A stretch of 64,000 nt of DNA, taken from NCBI GenBank assembly GCA_016185145.1, contig JACPOB010000112.1, positions 1 to 64,000 on the forward strand, in the 5' to 3' direction. This document shows, in pieces, positions 34,082 to 42,352 of this stretch. The notes under the pieces are model-generated. The model made no database searches. It worked only from the letters and a program-made list of their open reading frames with translations, and had not been told where the DNA came from. The translations under genes were made by a program, and so were the position numbers. How positions within the stretch are numbered: the first letter of the stretch is position 1; each line of letters begins with the position of its first letter. The stretch is from Rhodospirillales bacterium (GTDB lineage: Bacteria > Pseudomonadota > Alphaproteobacteria > Reyranellales > Reyranellaceae).

Positions 34082-34873
34082 ATGGCCAAGGTCGCCGTCG
34101 ACAAACAAGGGCCGGTCACGATCGTCGCCATCGATCGCTTCGCCGAGGCGCGCAATGCCGTCGATCCGGAGACGGCGCAGCTCTTGCGCGAGGCGTTCCT
34201 CGCCTTCGATGCCGACGCGAACCAGTCGGTGGCGATCCTGACCGGGCGCGGCGGCACCTTCTGCGCTGGCTACGATCTCAAGGTGGCGGCGAGCCGCGAC
34301 TCGGAGGAAGCGTCCGCAAGGGCGTTGCGCAATGTCGAGGGTCCGGGGCCGATGGGTCCGACGCGGCATCTGCTCTCCAAGCCGGTGATTGCCGCGGTCG
34401 AGGGTTATGCCGTGGCGGGTGGCCTCGAACTGGCGCTGTGGTGCGACATGCGCGTGGCCTCCGAGAGCGCGAGGTTCGGCGTCTTCTGCCGGCGCTGGGG
34501 CGTGCCGCTGGTCGACGGCGGCACGGTGCGCCTGCCGCGCCTGATCGGCCACAGCCGCGCCCTGGACATGATCCTGACCGGCCGCGAGGTCGGCGCACGC
34601 GAGGCGTTCGACTGGGGCCTGGCCAATCGCTTGGTGCCGGAGGGCCAAGCCTTGCCCGACGCGATCGCGCTTGCCCAGCAGCTCGTCCGCTTCCCCCAGA
34701 CCTGCATGCGTTCCGATCGCCTGTCGTCCTACGAGCAGTGGGCGCTGGAAGTGGGACCGTCGCTGGTCAACGAAGCGCGGCGCGGCGTGCCGGCCCTGCA
34801 GGCCGAGGCCCGTTCGGGCGCCGCGCGTTTCGCCGACGGCAAGGGCCGCGGCGGCAGTTTCGGGGACATCTGA
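34082..34873 (+). CDS. Crotonase (enoyl-CoA hydratase/isomerase) family protein
   Basis: A 263-residue member of the crotonase superfamily. The oxyanion-hole parts are in place: FCAGYDLK and EGYAVAGGLELALWCD. The first catalytic Glu of true enoyl-CoA hydratase (in the PE- stretch) is replaced: the region reads FGVFCRRWGVPLVDGGT. The second position has Asp in ALDMILTG. Hydration by the classical mechanism is therefore doubtful. A paralog with the same FGVF-RRWGVP feature is encoded at 37.8 kb. AGGAGG lies seven bases before ATG 34082. It overlaps the start of the next gene (TGATG). Confidence 0.85.
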   Translation: MAKVAVDKQGPVTIVAIDRFAEARNAVDPETAQLLREAFLAFDADANQSVAILTGRGGTFCAGYDLKVAASRDSEEASARALRNVEGPGPMGPTRHLLSKPVIAAVEGYAVAGGLELALWCDMRVASESARFGVFCRRWGVPLVDGGTVRLPRLIGHSRALDMILTGREVGAREAFDWGLANRLVPEGQALPDAIALAQQLVRFPQTCMRSDRLSSYEQWALEVGPSLVNEARRGVPALQAEARSGAARFADGKGRGGSFGDI

Positions 34874-35685
34874 TGGCGGGCCTGCCGACCGACGAGGAGG
34901 TGGCGCGCTACCGCGCCGATGGTGCGATATGCCTGCGCGGCGCTTTCTCGCCCGAGTGGATCGAGCAGCTGCGCGAGGCGATCGATGCCGACATGGCAAG
35001 CCCCGGCCCCATGGTTCGGGTCAACACGCCGCAAGGTGCGCCTGGTCTCTTCTTCGTCGACTTCCAGCTCTGGCAGCGCCACGCAGCGGCCCGCGACTTC
35101 GTCCATCGCTCGCCGGCGCGCGAGATCGCGGCCCGGCTCATGGGCTCGCGCGAGGTCATCTACTACCACGATCACCTTCTGGTGAAGGAGCCGGGGACGC
35201 GCGAGCGCACGCCCTGGCATCACGACCAGCCGTACTATCCGATCGACGGCGAGCAGATCGTCTCGCTGTGGCTGCCGCTCGATCCGGTCGATCGCGCGAC
35301 CTGCGTGGAATACGTGAAGGGCTCGCATCGCTGGGGCCGATGGTTTCAACCGAAGTTCTTCCGGCAGGGCGGTATCGACCTGACGGTCTCCGATCCGCGC
35401 TTCGAGCCGTTGCCCGATCTCGACGCCGAGCGCGAGCGCCACGAGTTCCTCACCTGGGACATGGAGCCGGGCGACGTCATCGCCTTCCATGCGCTTACGC
35501 TGCACGGTGCGTCGGGCAACCTCTCGACCGAGCGCCGGCGCCGCGCCTGGGCCACGCGCTGGTGCGGCGACGATGCGCGTTACGCCGCGCGCGTCGGCCA
35601 GATCTCGCCGCCCCTGGAAGGGCACGGGCTCAAGCCCGGCGACAGGCTCGAATGTGAAATGTTCCCGAAGGTATTGTCCGCTTGA
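34873..35685 (+). CDS. Phytanoyl-CoA dioxygenase family protein
   Basis: Fe(II)/2-oxoglutarate-dependent oxygenase of the PhyH group, 270 residues. The metal triad is visible: the HxD motif in TPWHHDQPYYP and a distal His in ALTLHGASGN, with an Arg (ERRRRAWATRW) for the 2-oxoglutarate carboxylate. Its ATG overlaps the crotonase stop, so the two are translationally coupled. Hydroxylation of an acyl-CoA or a small natural product is expected; the substrate is not evident. Confidence 0.88.
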   Translation: MAGLPTDEEVARYRADGAICLRGAFSPEWIEQLREAIDADMASPGPMVRVNTPQGAPGLFFVDFQLWQRHAAARDFVHRSPAREIAARLMGSREVIYYHDHLLVKEPGTRERTPWHHDQPYYPIDGEQIVSLWLPLDPVDRATCVEYVKGSHRWGRWFQPKFFRQGGIDLTVSDPRFEPLPDLDAERERHEFLTWDMEPGDVIAFHALTLHGASGNLSTERRRRAWATRWCGDDARYAARVGQISPPLEGHGLKPGDRLECEMFPKVLSA

Positions 35686-36317
35686 ACGAACTCATCGTGT
35701 TTGCCGGCGTGATCGCGCTGGCTTCTGTGTCGCCCGGTCCGAATGTCATCCTGGTCGTCAATCACACGCTGAGCTTCGGGCTGCCGCGCATTGCGCCGAC
35801 CATCCTCGGTAACATCTCCCTGCTCTTCCTGGTGGCCGTAGCGGCGGCGCTCGGGGTCAGCGCGGTGCTGATGAGCATGCCGGCTGCCTACGATGCGTTG
35901 CGGACCATCGGCGCCGCCTATCTCGCATATCTTGGCATCAAGGCAGTGCGCAATGCCTGGCGGTCGCGGGGAGGCGGGGCCGTCGGTGGTCAACTGTCGG
36001 ACTCTGCCGGCCCGACCCGGCGCTATCTCCAGGCGTTCTTCGTCAGCGCGACGAATCTCGGCTCGGTGTTCTTTCTCGCCGCGCTCTTTCCCAACTTCCT
36101 GCATCACGATCAGCCACTGCTGCCGCAATTTGCGGCCCTGTTCGCGACGCTCATCGTCGTCGTTGGCGCCGTCCATTTCGGCTATGCTCTGTTCGCCACT
36201 GCAGTGCAGTCACGGCTCGGCGCGCGGCGCTTTCGGTCAGCGGTGCAGACAGCTTCGGGCTTTGCCCTGCTGGGCTTCAGCGCAGCGATATTCGGCGGCG
36301 TGTTGCGCCGAACCTGA
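35682..36317 (+). CDS. LysE/RhtB-family amino-acid exporter
   Basis: A 211-residue inner-membrane protein with about six hydrophobic segments. The family mark SPGPNVILVVNHTLSFG lies near the N-terminus and the YLAYLGIKAV segment after the third helix. The TTG start at 35682 overlaps the TGA of the PhyH gene, and no ATG is better placed. It should export an amino acid or a homoserine-lactone-like compound. Its link with the preceding CoA enzymes is probably only transcriptional. Confidence 0.88.
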   Translation: MNELIVFAGVIALASVSPGPNVILVVNHTLSFGLPRIAPTILGNISLLFLVAVAAALGVSAVLMSMPAAYDALRTIGAAYLAYLGIKAVRNAWRSRGGGAVGGQLSDSAGPTRRYLQAFFVSATNLGSVFFLAALFPNFLHHDQPLLPQFAALFATLIVVVGAVHFGYALFATAVQSRLGARRFRSAVQTASGFALLGFSAAIFGGVLRRT

Positions 36318-36332
36318 GTTTCAGCCGCCGGG

Positions 36333-36722
36333 CTACGAGGAAGCGTCGGGCACGTCGGGCAGCGAGTCCAGCCACTGCCGCGCCAGGTGGAGCTCGCGGA
36401 AGATCTTGATTGGCCGATCGGCCTCGGCGAGGGCTGCGAACATGCGAGCCTGGCCGTAGCTCTTTTCGGTCGTGGCGACGATGGCCAATGGGCCGATCTT
36501 GCTCAGCGGAATGTAGGCGCGGATGCGTCCCCCCAGCGTCATCAACTCGTCATCGGTGAGGTTGGGCGTCGCCTGCGTCATGTCGAAGATCTTGCGATAC
36601 GGCAGGGCGTTCGCCGTCATGACGCCATCCAGGTAGTGCTCGATATCCAAAAGGCGGAGGTTGCCCCTAGCGACGGCGATCACCAGGCGAGTCGGGTGGG
36701 ATACGGTCCACTGCACCGGCAT
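36333..36722 (-). CDS. Conserved hypothetical protein, SpoIIAA/STAS-like
   Basis: A 129-residue protein with the alternating strand/helix pattern of small STAS/SpoIIAA-like proteins seen often in Rhizobiales: MPVQWTVSHPTRLVIAVARG, YRKIFDMTQATPNLTDDELM and GPLAIVATTEKSYGQARMFA. These are single-domain cytoplasmic proteins with no proven function. It sits between convergent lysE and the qor-type gene, 42 bases from the stop codon of the latter. Confidence 0.65.
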   Translation of the reverse strand: MPVQWTVSHPTRLVIAVARGNLRLLDIEHYLDGVMTANALPYRKIFDMTQATPNLTDDELMTLGGRIRAYIPLSKIGPLAIVATTEKSYGQARMFAALAEADRPIKIFRELHLARQWLDSLPDVPDASS

Positions 36723-36764
36723 GCCCGAGAACTATGCCGGAAAGTCTTCCGCAAACAAGCCTCC

Positions 36765-37787
36765 TCAGGGGACAAGCACGGCTTTGCCCACCACGGTGCG
36801 CTCCTCGATCAGCTTGAAGCCCTGGACCCAATCGGCGAGGTCGAAAGTGCCGGCGACCGTGGCCCTGAGCTTGTCCTCGGTGAACCAGCGCATCAGCTCG
36901 GCCTGTGCTGCCGCCACCATGGCCCGGCGCTTCGCCAGCGAGGCCGCGTCCTTTTCGCTCGGTTCGCCGCGACCGCCCCAGCCCGTGTAGTAGCCGTAGT
37001 AGAAGCCGATCACCGTCACGTTCTTGACCAGCAGGATATTGGCAGGGATTTGCGGGATGGTGCCGCTGGCGAAGCCCATGGGGATCAATCGTCCTTCCGG
37101 CGCCACGCAACGCAGCGAGACGTCGAAAGCCGATCCGCCGACCGGATCATAGACGACATCGGCCCCGCGCCCGCCAGTCAGCTCCAGCACGCGGCTGCGC
37201 AGGTCTTGTGAGCGATAGTCGATCAGATGATCGGCGCCCGCTTCCTTGGCAGCGGCAAGCTTGCCGGCGCCACCGGCCGATGCGATGACGACGGCCCCCA
37301 TGGCCTTGCCGACCTCGATCGCCGTCAGGCCCGAGCCGCCGCCCGCACCGTGCACCAGCAGCACTTCCCCCGGCTGCATGTCGGCTTTCCATTTCAGGGC
37401 GCCATATGCCGTCGGGTACAGCGTCGGGAAATTGGTCGCCTGGGCGTAGGGCATGGTCTCGGGGATCGACACGACATTCGCCGCCGTCGCCACCGCATAT
37501 TCGGCAAAGGCGCCTTGGCTGACTCCGGTGGCGACACGCTGACCTATCGCAAGGTTGGTGACGCCTGCACCCAGCTTCACGATATGGCCGGCCATCTCAT
37601 TGCCCGGCACGTAGGGCAGGGGCGGCTTGTTCTGGTGCTTGCCCTGCACTCCCAACATGGCGGCGAAGCTCACGCCGGCCGCGCCGACCCGCAGCAGCAC
37701 TTCGCCCGCCTTGGGCTCCGGCACCGGGACGTCGGCAATCTTCAGGCTTTCGATGGGCCCATAAGCTTCGCAAACCAACGCCCGCAT
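36765..37787 (-). CDS. NADPH:quinone oxidoreductase (zinc-free MDR superfamily)
   Basis: Medium-chain dehydrogenase/reductase of 340 residues with the quinone reductase pattern PEPKAGEVLLRVGAAGVSFA, PYVPGNEMAGHIVKLGAG and the cofactor loop VHGAGGGSGLTAIEVGKAMG. The Cys ligands of zinc alcohol dehydrogenases are missing, so the enzyme is metal-free. It ends with VVGKAVLVP as in the QOR group. Its ATG directly abuts the stop of the upstream crotonase gene, so the two form one operon. Confidence 0.9.
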   Translation of the reverse strand: MRALVCEAYGPIESLKIADVPVPEPKAGEVLLRVGAAGVSFAAMLGVQGKHQNKPPLPYVPGNEMAGHIVKLGAGVTNLAIGQRVATGVSQGAFAEYAVATAANVVSIPETMPYAQATNFPTLYPTAYGALKWKADMQPGEVLLVHGAGGGSGLTAIEVGKAMGAVVIASAGGAGKLAAAKEAGADHLIDYRSQDLRSRVLELTGGRGADVVYDPVGGSAFDVSLRCVAPEGRLIPMGFASGTIPQIPANILLVKNVTVIGFYYGYYTGWGGRGEPSEKDAASLAKRRAMVAAAQAELMRWFTEDKLRATVAGTFDLADWVQGFKLIEERTVVGKAVLVP

Positions 37788-38558
37788 TCACTGCCTCTCG
37801 AACTTGCCGTGCCGGCCTTCGCCCTCGGCGAAACGCGTCGCGCCTTTCTGCGATTCCTGGCGCCGCGCCGCCAGCGACAATTCCATTTCCCGCCGCACGG
37901 CGGAAGCCTGGTCGCGATCGAAGCTCTCGTAGGCCGACTGGCGGTCCGATGTCATGGCGATCGGCGGAAAGCCCGCGATCTGTCGGGCGAGCGCTTCGGC
38001 CGCCATCCGCGTCGTGCCGTGCGCCACCTTGCGGGTGGCAAGCCCAATGGCGATCGCCTCGTCGGCGCTCACGGCGCGACCGGTCAGCAGCATGTCGAGT
38101 GCACGTCCCTGGCCGACGATGCGTGGCAGGCGCACGGTCGTGCCGTCGCTCATCGGCACGCCCCAGCGGCGCGAGAAGACGCCGAAGGTCGCGGTGTCGT
38201 CGACAATGCGGATGTCGCAGAACAGCGCGACGCCCAGGCCGCCGGCGCAGGCATGGCCTTCGATGGCGGCGATCACCGGCTTGGCCAGCGGCGCGCGCAG
38301 GGGCCCATCATCGCTGCCGGCCCATGGAAAGTAGTCCGTGCCCGATCCCAGCTCCTTGAGGTCTGCTCCGGCGCAGAAGGCGCCACCCGCTCCAGTCAGC
38401 ACGGCGACGCGGGCGTCAGGGTCCGCCTCGAAGGCTTTCAGCGCCGCGGCCAGGGCGTGCGCCGCCTCGTTGTCGAGGGCGTTCTTCGCCTTCGGGCGAT
38501 TGATGATGATCGTAGTGACCGGTGGCGCGGCCTCGACCAGGATTTTCGATTGGCTCAT
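37788..38558 (-). CDS. Crotonase family protein (paralog of the 34.1-kb gene)
   Basis: A 256-residue crotonase-superfamily protein with FCAGADLKEL and EGHACAGGLGVALFCD for the oxyanion hole. As in the 34.1-kb paralog, the first catalytic Glu is lost (FGVFSRRWGVPMSDGTT) and the second is Asp (ALDMLLTG). The strong shared segment TVRLPR-(I)G--RALDM-LTGR shows a common subfamily. Activity may be isomerase, hydrolase or C-C lyase rather than hydratase. It is co-encoded with the quinone oxidoreductase. Confidence 0.85.
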   Translation of the reverse strand: MSQSKILVEAAPPVTTIIINRPKAKNALDNEAAHALAAALKAFEADPDARVAVLTGAGGAFCAGADLKELGSGTDYFPWAGSDDGPLRAPLAKPVIAAIEGHACAGGLGVALFCDIRIVDDTATFGVFSRRWGVPMSDGTTVRLPRIVGQGRALDMLLTGRAVSADEAIAIGLATRKVAHGTTRMAAEALARQIAGFPPIAMTSDRQSAYESFDRDQASAVRREMELSLAARRQESQKGATRFAEGEGRHGKFERQ

Positions 38559-38568
38559 CGCCTGTGTC

Positions 38569-38946
38569 TTAGCGAATTGTCGCCAGCTCGTCCTCGAGCT
38601 GACCGTTGGAACTGAGCGGCGTGCGGAAGTACCACCAGTTCTTCTGCGGCGTCCATTTTTCCTTCCGGGCCGTGCCTTTGCCCCAGACGCACTTCTTGAA
38701 GTCGCGGGTCGCCGCCAGGAAGGCCTTGTCTGCCTGTTCGAGCTTCAGCGCGTGCTCGCCCAGCTCTTCGGCGCCGAACATCGGCTGGGCCTCGAGGATC
38801 AGCTCGCGGACGTCGACGTCGTTCAGCCAGTTGTCGAGATCGAAGCTGTAGCCCTTCGCCAGATCGGTGGCGAATTCAGCCCACTGATCGATGAGATCGC
38901 GCAGATCGGCGACGTCGGGCGGGCCGGGCGGCGGCGGTGGCTTCAT
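38569..38946 (-). CDS. Probable immunity protein of the adjacent RNase toxin
   Basis: A 125-residue cytoplasmic protein, acidic in its first two thirds and rich in Trp and Asp: DIQ-like start PDVADLRDLIDQWAEF, SFDLDNWLNDVDVREL, then CVWGKGTARKEKWTPQKNWW and the end NGQLEDELATIR. Its ATG overlaps the stop codon of the toxin-like gene by four bases, so the two are co-translated. A small acidic partner directly after a BECR-type nuclease domain is the standard layout for immunity genes. The immunity role is inferred from position and composition, not from a family I can name with certainty. Confidence 0.6.
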   Translation of the reverse strand: MKPPPPPGPPDVADLRDLIDQWAEFATDLAKGYSFDLDNWLNDVDVRELILEAQPMFGAEELGEHALKLEQADKAFLAATRDFKKCVWGKGTARKEKWTPQKNWWYFRTPLSSNGQLEDELATIR

Positions 38947-39401
38947 TCCCCACGCTCCGCCTGGCGACGCCAGTAGCGCTCGCCGTCGTTGGGCTTGAAG
39001 AAGGTACGGATGACGCCGTTGGGATTGAAGGCGATGAAGGCACCCGTCTGCTGGTCGTAGCGCGTGATGACGCCGTCGCGTCGAATGGCTTCGAGCACGG
39101 GCCCGCCGATCTTGGCATCGCGCAGCAGCTGAGCCTGACGTAGATAGTCCTGTTTGGTGATGCGGCCGAACTCGGCGCCATGCTTCGCGAAATGCTCGTC
39201 GAGTCGACGTTGGTCGGCAAAGCCGACGCTTGGCCCGAAGCTGCGCGCGTCGAGCTGCGAGGTGTCGGCGGCGATGGCGCTGCGCACGAGATCGCGCTGG
39301 CCGAGCTCGGCAACGTGCGTCCAGTAGAAAACGATCGCGACTGCCGCCAATGCTGTCGTCAGCAGGCGGCGCCACGGCATCCATCCCGGGCGAGCCATCA
39401 T
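38943..39401 (-). CDS. Predicted BECR-fold RNase toxin with N-terminal membrane segment
   Basis: A 152-residue protein. Residues 10-28 form a signal anchor (RRLLTTALAAVAIVFYWTHV). The rest matches the C-terminal nuclease module of polymorphic toxins with the barnase/EndoU/ColicinE5-RelE fold: EHFAKHGAEFG (H70, H74), DYLRQAQLL, VITRYDQQTGAFIAF and the hallmark NGVIRTFFKPNDGERYWRRQ. These carry the His/Arg/Thr/Lys set expected for a metal-independent RNase. It follows puuD by five bases. A secreted effector or periplasm-facing toxin is likely; a role linked to urate is not supported. Confidence 0.68.
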   Translation of the reverse strand: MMARPGWMPWRRLLTTALAAVAIVFYWTHVAELGQRDLVRSAIAADTSQLDARSFGPSVGFADQRRLDEHFAKHGAEFGRITKQDYLRQAQLLRDAKIGGPVLEAIRRDGVITRYDQQTGAFIAFNPNGVIRTFFKPNDGERYWRRQAERGE

Positions 39402-39406
39402 GGCCG

Positions 39407-40594
39407 CTATTGTGCGCCGCCCTTGAACCAGCGCGCAATCAGGCGTCGCTCGGCATCCGTCATCTGGGTCAGATTTCCGGGCGGCATGACCCGGGTCACC
39501 CAGACCTGCTGGTTGATCATCGCGGCGCGCGCCCGGATCTCCTCGGGCGTCTCGAGAATCACGCCCTTCGGCGGGGCCGCGAAGCCCTCCTGCGTGGGCT
39601 TCGCGGCGTGGCAGGGCTGGCAGCGTTCCTTGAGGATCGGCTGGACCTCGGCGAAAGAGGCGGGCGGGCCGATATCGGCCTCGGGCCGGGGCAGGGAGAC
39701 GATGGCGGTGATCGCCAGCACGACCAGGCCGGAGGCCAGCACCAGAGGGTTCTGGTTGCCCTTGTGACGCTGCACGAACCACACGCGCACCAGGGCGCCC
39801 GACACGGAAATCAGGATCAGCAGGACCCAGTTCCACGTGTGCCCGTAAAGCCCAGCGTAGTGGTTGCTGATCATGGTGAACAGCACGGGCAATGTGAAAT
39901 AGGTATTGTGGACCGAGCGTTGGCGGCCCATTAGCCCATACTTCGGATCGGGCTTGCGGCCTTCTTCCTTGGCCTTCACCAGCTCGCGCTGGCCGGGGAT
40001 GATCACGAAGTAGACGTTGAGCACCATGATGGTGCCGAGCATCGCGCCGAAATGGATGTAGGCGCCGCGGCCTGAGAACAGATGGCAGAGCGCCCAGGCC
40101 GACACGGCGCAATAGACCATGAGCAGGCCGCCCAGGATGGCGTCGTCCTCGCCGAATGCCGAGCGGCAGAGTCCGTCATAGACCAGCCAGCCCAGCACGA
40201 GGAAGCCGAGGCCGATGGCGATGGCCTCGGTCTTGGTGAGCGGCATGACCGACGGATCGATCAGCGCCACTTCCGCGCCGTAGTAGTAGACCAGGCAGAG
40301 CAGGAAGAATCCCGTGATCAGGGTGGTGTAGGCCTCCCACTTGAACCAGTGCAGCTCGGGCGGAAGCTTCTCGGGCGCCAGGGTGAACTTCTTGGCGGTG
40401 TAGAAGCCGCCGCCATGGACCGCCCAGACCTCGCCGCCGATCCCCTTGGCGGCATCGGCCGGATCGAGCGGCGGATGCAGGTGGTTATCCAGCCAGATGA
40501 AATAGAAGGAGGCGCCGATCCAGGCGATACCCACGATCATGTGGGCCCAGCGCAGCACCAGATTGAGCCATTCAACGACGAAAGCGGCGTCCAT
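39407..40594 (-). CDS. puuD: Membrane-bound urate hydroxylase with cytochrome c domain
   Basis: A 395-residue integral membrane protein. The N-terminal part has about eight transmembrane segments in the PuuD/urate oxidase-N pattern (EWLNLVLRWAHMIVGIAWIG, HWFKWEAYTTLITGFFLLC, RQRSVHNTYFTLPVLF). The C-terminal part has a c-type heme site CQPCH with a downstream Met in VMPPGNLTQM. PuuD oxidises urate to 5-hydroxyisourate, passing electrons to the respiratory chain. The malate synthase gene is divergent, which fits use of glyoxylate made from purines. Other purine genes are not in the window. Confidence 0.9.
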   Translation of the reverse strand: MDAAFVVEWLNLVLRWAHMIVGIAWIGASFYFIWLDNHLHPPLDPADAAKGIGGEVWAVHGGGFYTAKKFTLAPEKLPPELHWFKWEAYTTLITGFFLLCLVYYYGAEVALIDPSVMPLTKTEAIAIGLGFLVLGWLVYDGLCRSAFGEDDAILGGLLMVYCAVSAWALCHLFSGRGAYIHFGAMLGTIMVLNVYFVIIPGQRELVKAKEEGRKPDPKYGLMGRQRSVHNTYFTLPVLFTMISNHYAGLYGHTWNWVLLILISVSGALVRVWFVQRHKGNQNPLVLASGLVVLAITAIVSLPRPEADIGPPASFAEVQPILKERCQPCHAAKPTQEGFAAPPKGVILETPEEIRARAAMINQQVWVTRVMPPGNLTQMTDAERRLIARWFKGGAQ

Positions 40595-40685
40595 GCGTTG
40601 TCGTAGCGCCTTGCCCCAAGTGCTCTCAAGGCCCTATATCGCGCTCCCCTGCGCGCAAACTAACGATTTTGAGGGAGTGCATATA

Positions 40686-42302
40686 GTGGCGTTGGACCTT
40701 CCTGAGGGCGTATCGATCGACGGCGCCATCCAGCCAGGCTTCGAGAAAGTGCTCACCAAGGAGGCAGTTGCCTTCGTCGCCGACCTGCAGCGCCGCTTCA
40801 ATCCGCGCCGGGAGGAATTGCTGGCAGCCCGCGCCGAACGCCAGCAGCGGCTGGATGCCGGGGAGAAGCCCGATTTCCTGCCCGAGACGGCGCAGATCAG
40901 AGAGAGCGACTGGACCGTGGCGCCCCTGCCGCAGGACATCCTCGACCGCCGCGTCGAGATCACCGGGCCGGTCGATCGCAAGATGATCATCAATGCGCTG
41001 AACTGCGGCGCCAACGTCTTCATGGCCGACTTCGAGGATGCCAGCACGCCCAGTTGGATCAACATGGTCGACGGGCAGTTCAACCTGGCGAGCGCCGTAC
41101 ATCGCGAGATCGACTACGTCGATCCGCAGACCGGCCGCGAATATCGGCTGAACGAGAAGACCGCCGTGCTCTTCGTGCGGCCGCGCGGCTGGCACCTGCC
41201 GGAGAAGCACATGACCGTCGACGGCGTGCCAATGTCGGGCTCGCTGTTCGATTTCGGCCTGTACTTTTTTCACAACGCGGCGGAACTTCTGGCGCGCGGG
41301 ACCGGCCCTTATTTTTATCTGCCCAAGATGGAGAGCCATCTCGAGGCGCGGCTGTGGAACGACGTATTCGTTCACGCTCAGGACGCGCTCGGCATTCCGC
41401 AGAAGACGATCAAGGCCACGGTTCTGATCGAGACCATCCTCGCGACGTTCGAGATGGACGAGATCCTGTGGGAGCTCAAGGATCACTCGGCCGGCCTCAA
41501 CTGCGGCCGCTGGGACTACATCTTCAGCTTCATCAAGAAGTTCCGTGAGCAGGAGTGGTCGGTCCTGCCCGACCGCGCACAGGTCACCATGACGGCGCAT
41601 TTCCTGCGCTGCTACAGCCAGCTCCTGATCAAGACCTGCCATCGCCGCGAGGTCCATGCCATGGGCGGCATGGCGGCGCAGATCCCGATCAAGAACGATG
41701 CCGCCGCCAACGACTCGGCGATGGAGCGCGTGCGCGCCGACAAGAAGCGCGAGGCGAGCGATGGTCACGACGGCACCTGGGTCGCCCATCCCGGCCTGGT
41801 GGAGATCGCCAAGGCGGAGTTCGACGCGGTGATGAAGGGCGCCAACCAGATCGCCCGCAAGCGGCAGGACGTGCATGTCGATGCGGCCGACCTGATCGTC
41901 GTGCCCGAGGGCACCAAGACCGAGGCCGGGCTGCGCCAGAACGTGGCCGTGGGCATCGGCTACGTCGAGGCGTGGTTGCGCGGCATCGGCTGCGTGCCGT
42001 TGTTCAACCTGATGGAGGATGCCGCCACCGCCGAGATCAGCCGCGCCCAGGTCTGGCAGTGGGTGCGCCACGGCCAGACGTTGCAGGACGGCCGGCCGGT
42101 CACGAAGGAGTTCGTGCGCGAGATCGTGCGCGAGGAGAACGACAAGGTGAAGGCGGCAATGGGCGAAGAAGCCTATGCCAAGGGCCGCTACGAGGATGCC
42201 GCCCAACTCATGATCGACCTGGTCGAGCGGCCGGCGTTCGAGGAATTCCTGACCCTGCCGGCCTACGAGCGCCTCCTGGCGGACGAGAAGGCAGCGGCGT
42301 AG
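40686..42302 (+). CDS. aceB: Malate synthase A
   Basis: Condenses glyoxylate with acetyl-CoA to malate. The 538-residue length is that of the A-type enzyme. Signature pieces: NALNCGANVFMADFEDASTPSW, LFVRPRGWHLPEKH, PKMESHLEARLWNDVF, the conserved TVLIETILATFEMDEIL, LNCGRWDYIFSF and MGGMAAQIPIKND. GTG 40686 is nine bases after GAGGGA; another GTG at 40677 is possible. A perfect hairpin terminator follows the stop. It would use glyoxylate from purine (puuD) or C2 metabolism. Confidence 0.95.
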   Translation: MALDLPEGVSIDGAIQPGFEKVLTKEAVAFVADLQRRFNPRREELLAARAERQQRLDAGEKPDFLPETAQIRESDWTVAPLPQDILDRRVEITGPVDRKMIINALNCGANVFMADFEDASTPSWINMVDGQFNLASAVHREIDYVDPQTGREYRLNEKTAVLFVRPRGWHLPEKHMTVDGVPMSGSLFDFGLYFFHNAAELLARGTGPYFYLPKMESHLEARLWNDVFVHAQDALGIPQKTIKATVLIETILATFEMDEILWELKDHSAGLNCGRWDYIFSFIKKFREQEWSVLPDRAQVTMTAHFLRCYSQLLIKTCHRREVHAMGGMAAQIPIKNDAAANDSAMERVRADKKREASDGHDGTWVAHPGLVEIAKAEFDAVMKGANQIARKRQDVHVDAADLIVVPEGTKTEAGLRQNVAVGIGYVEAWLRGIGCVPLFNLMEDAATAEISRAQVWQWVRHGQTLQDGRPVTKEFVREIVREENDKVKAAMGEEAYAKGRYEDAAQLMIDLVERPAFEEFLTLPAYERLLADEKAAA

Positions 42303-42311
42303 GAGTCATCG

Positions 42312-42350
42312 TCTTCCGGACCGCGCGCTGGAAGCGCGCGGTCCGGAAGA
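42312..42350. terminator. Bidirectional hairpin terminator
   Basis: A perfect 17-bp inverted repeat (left arm 42312-42328, right arm 42334-42350) with a five-base loop. It lies between the convergent malate synthase and acyl-CoA dehydrogenase genes, whose stops flank it within ten bases. Confidence 0.85.
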
Positions 42351-42352
42351 GA

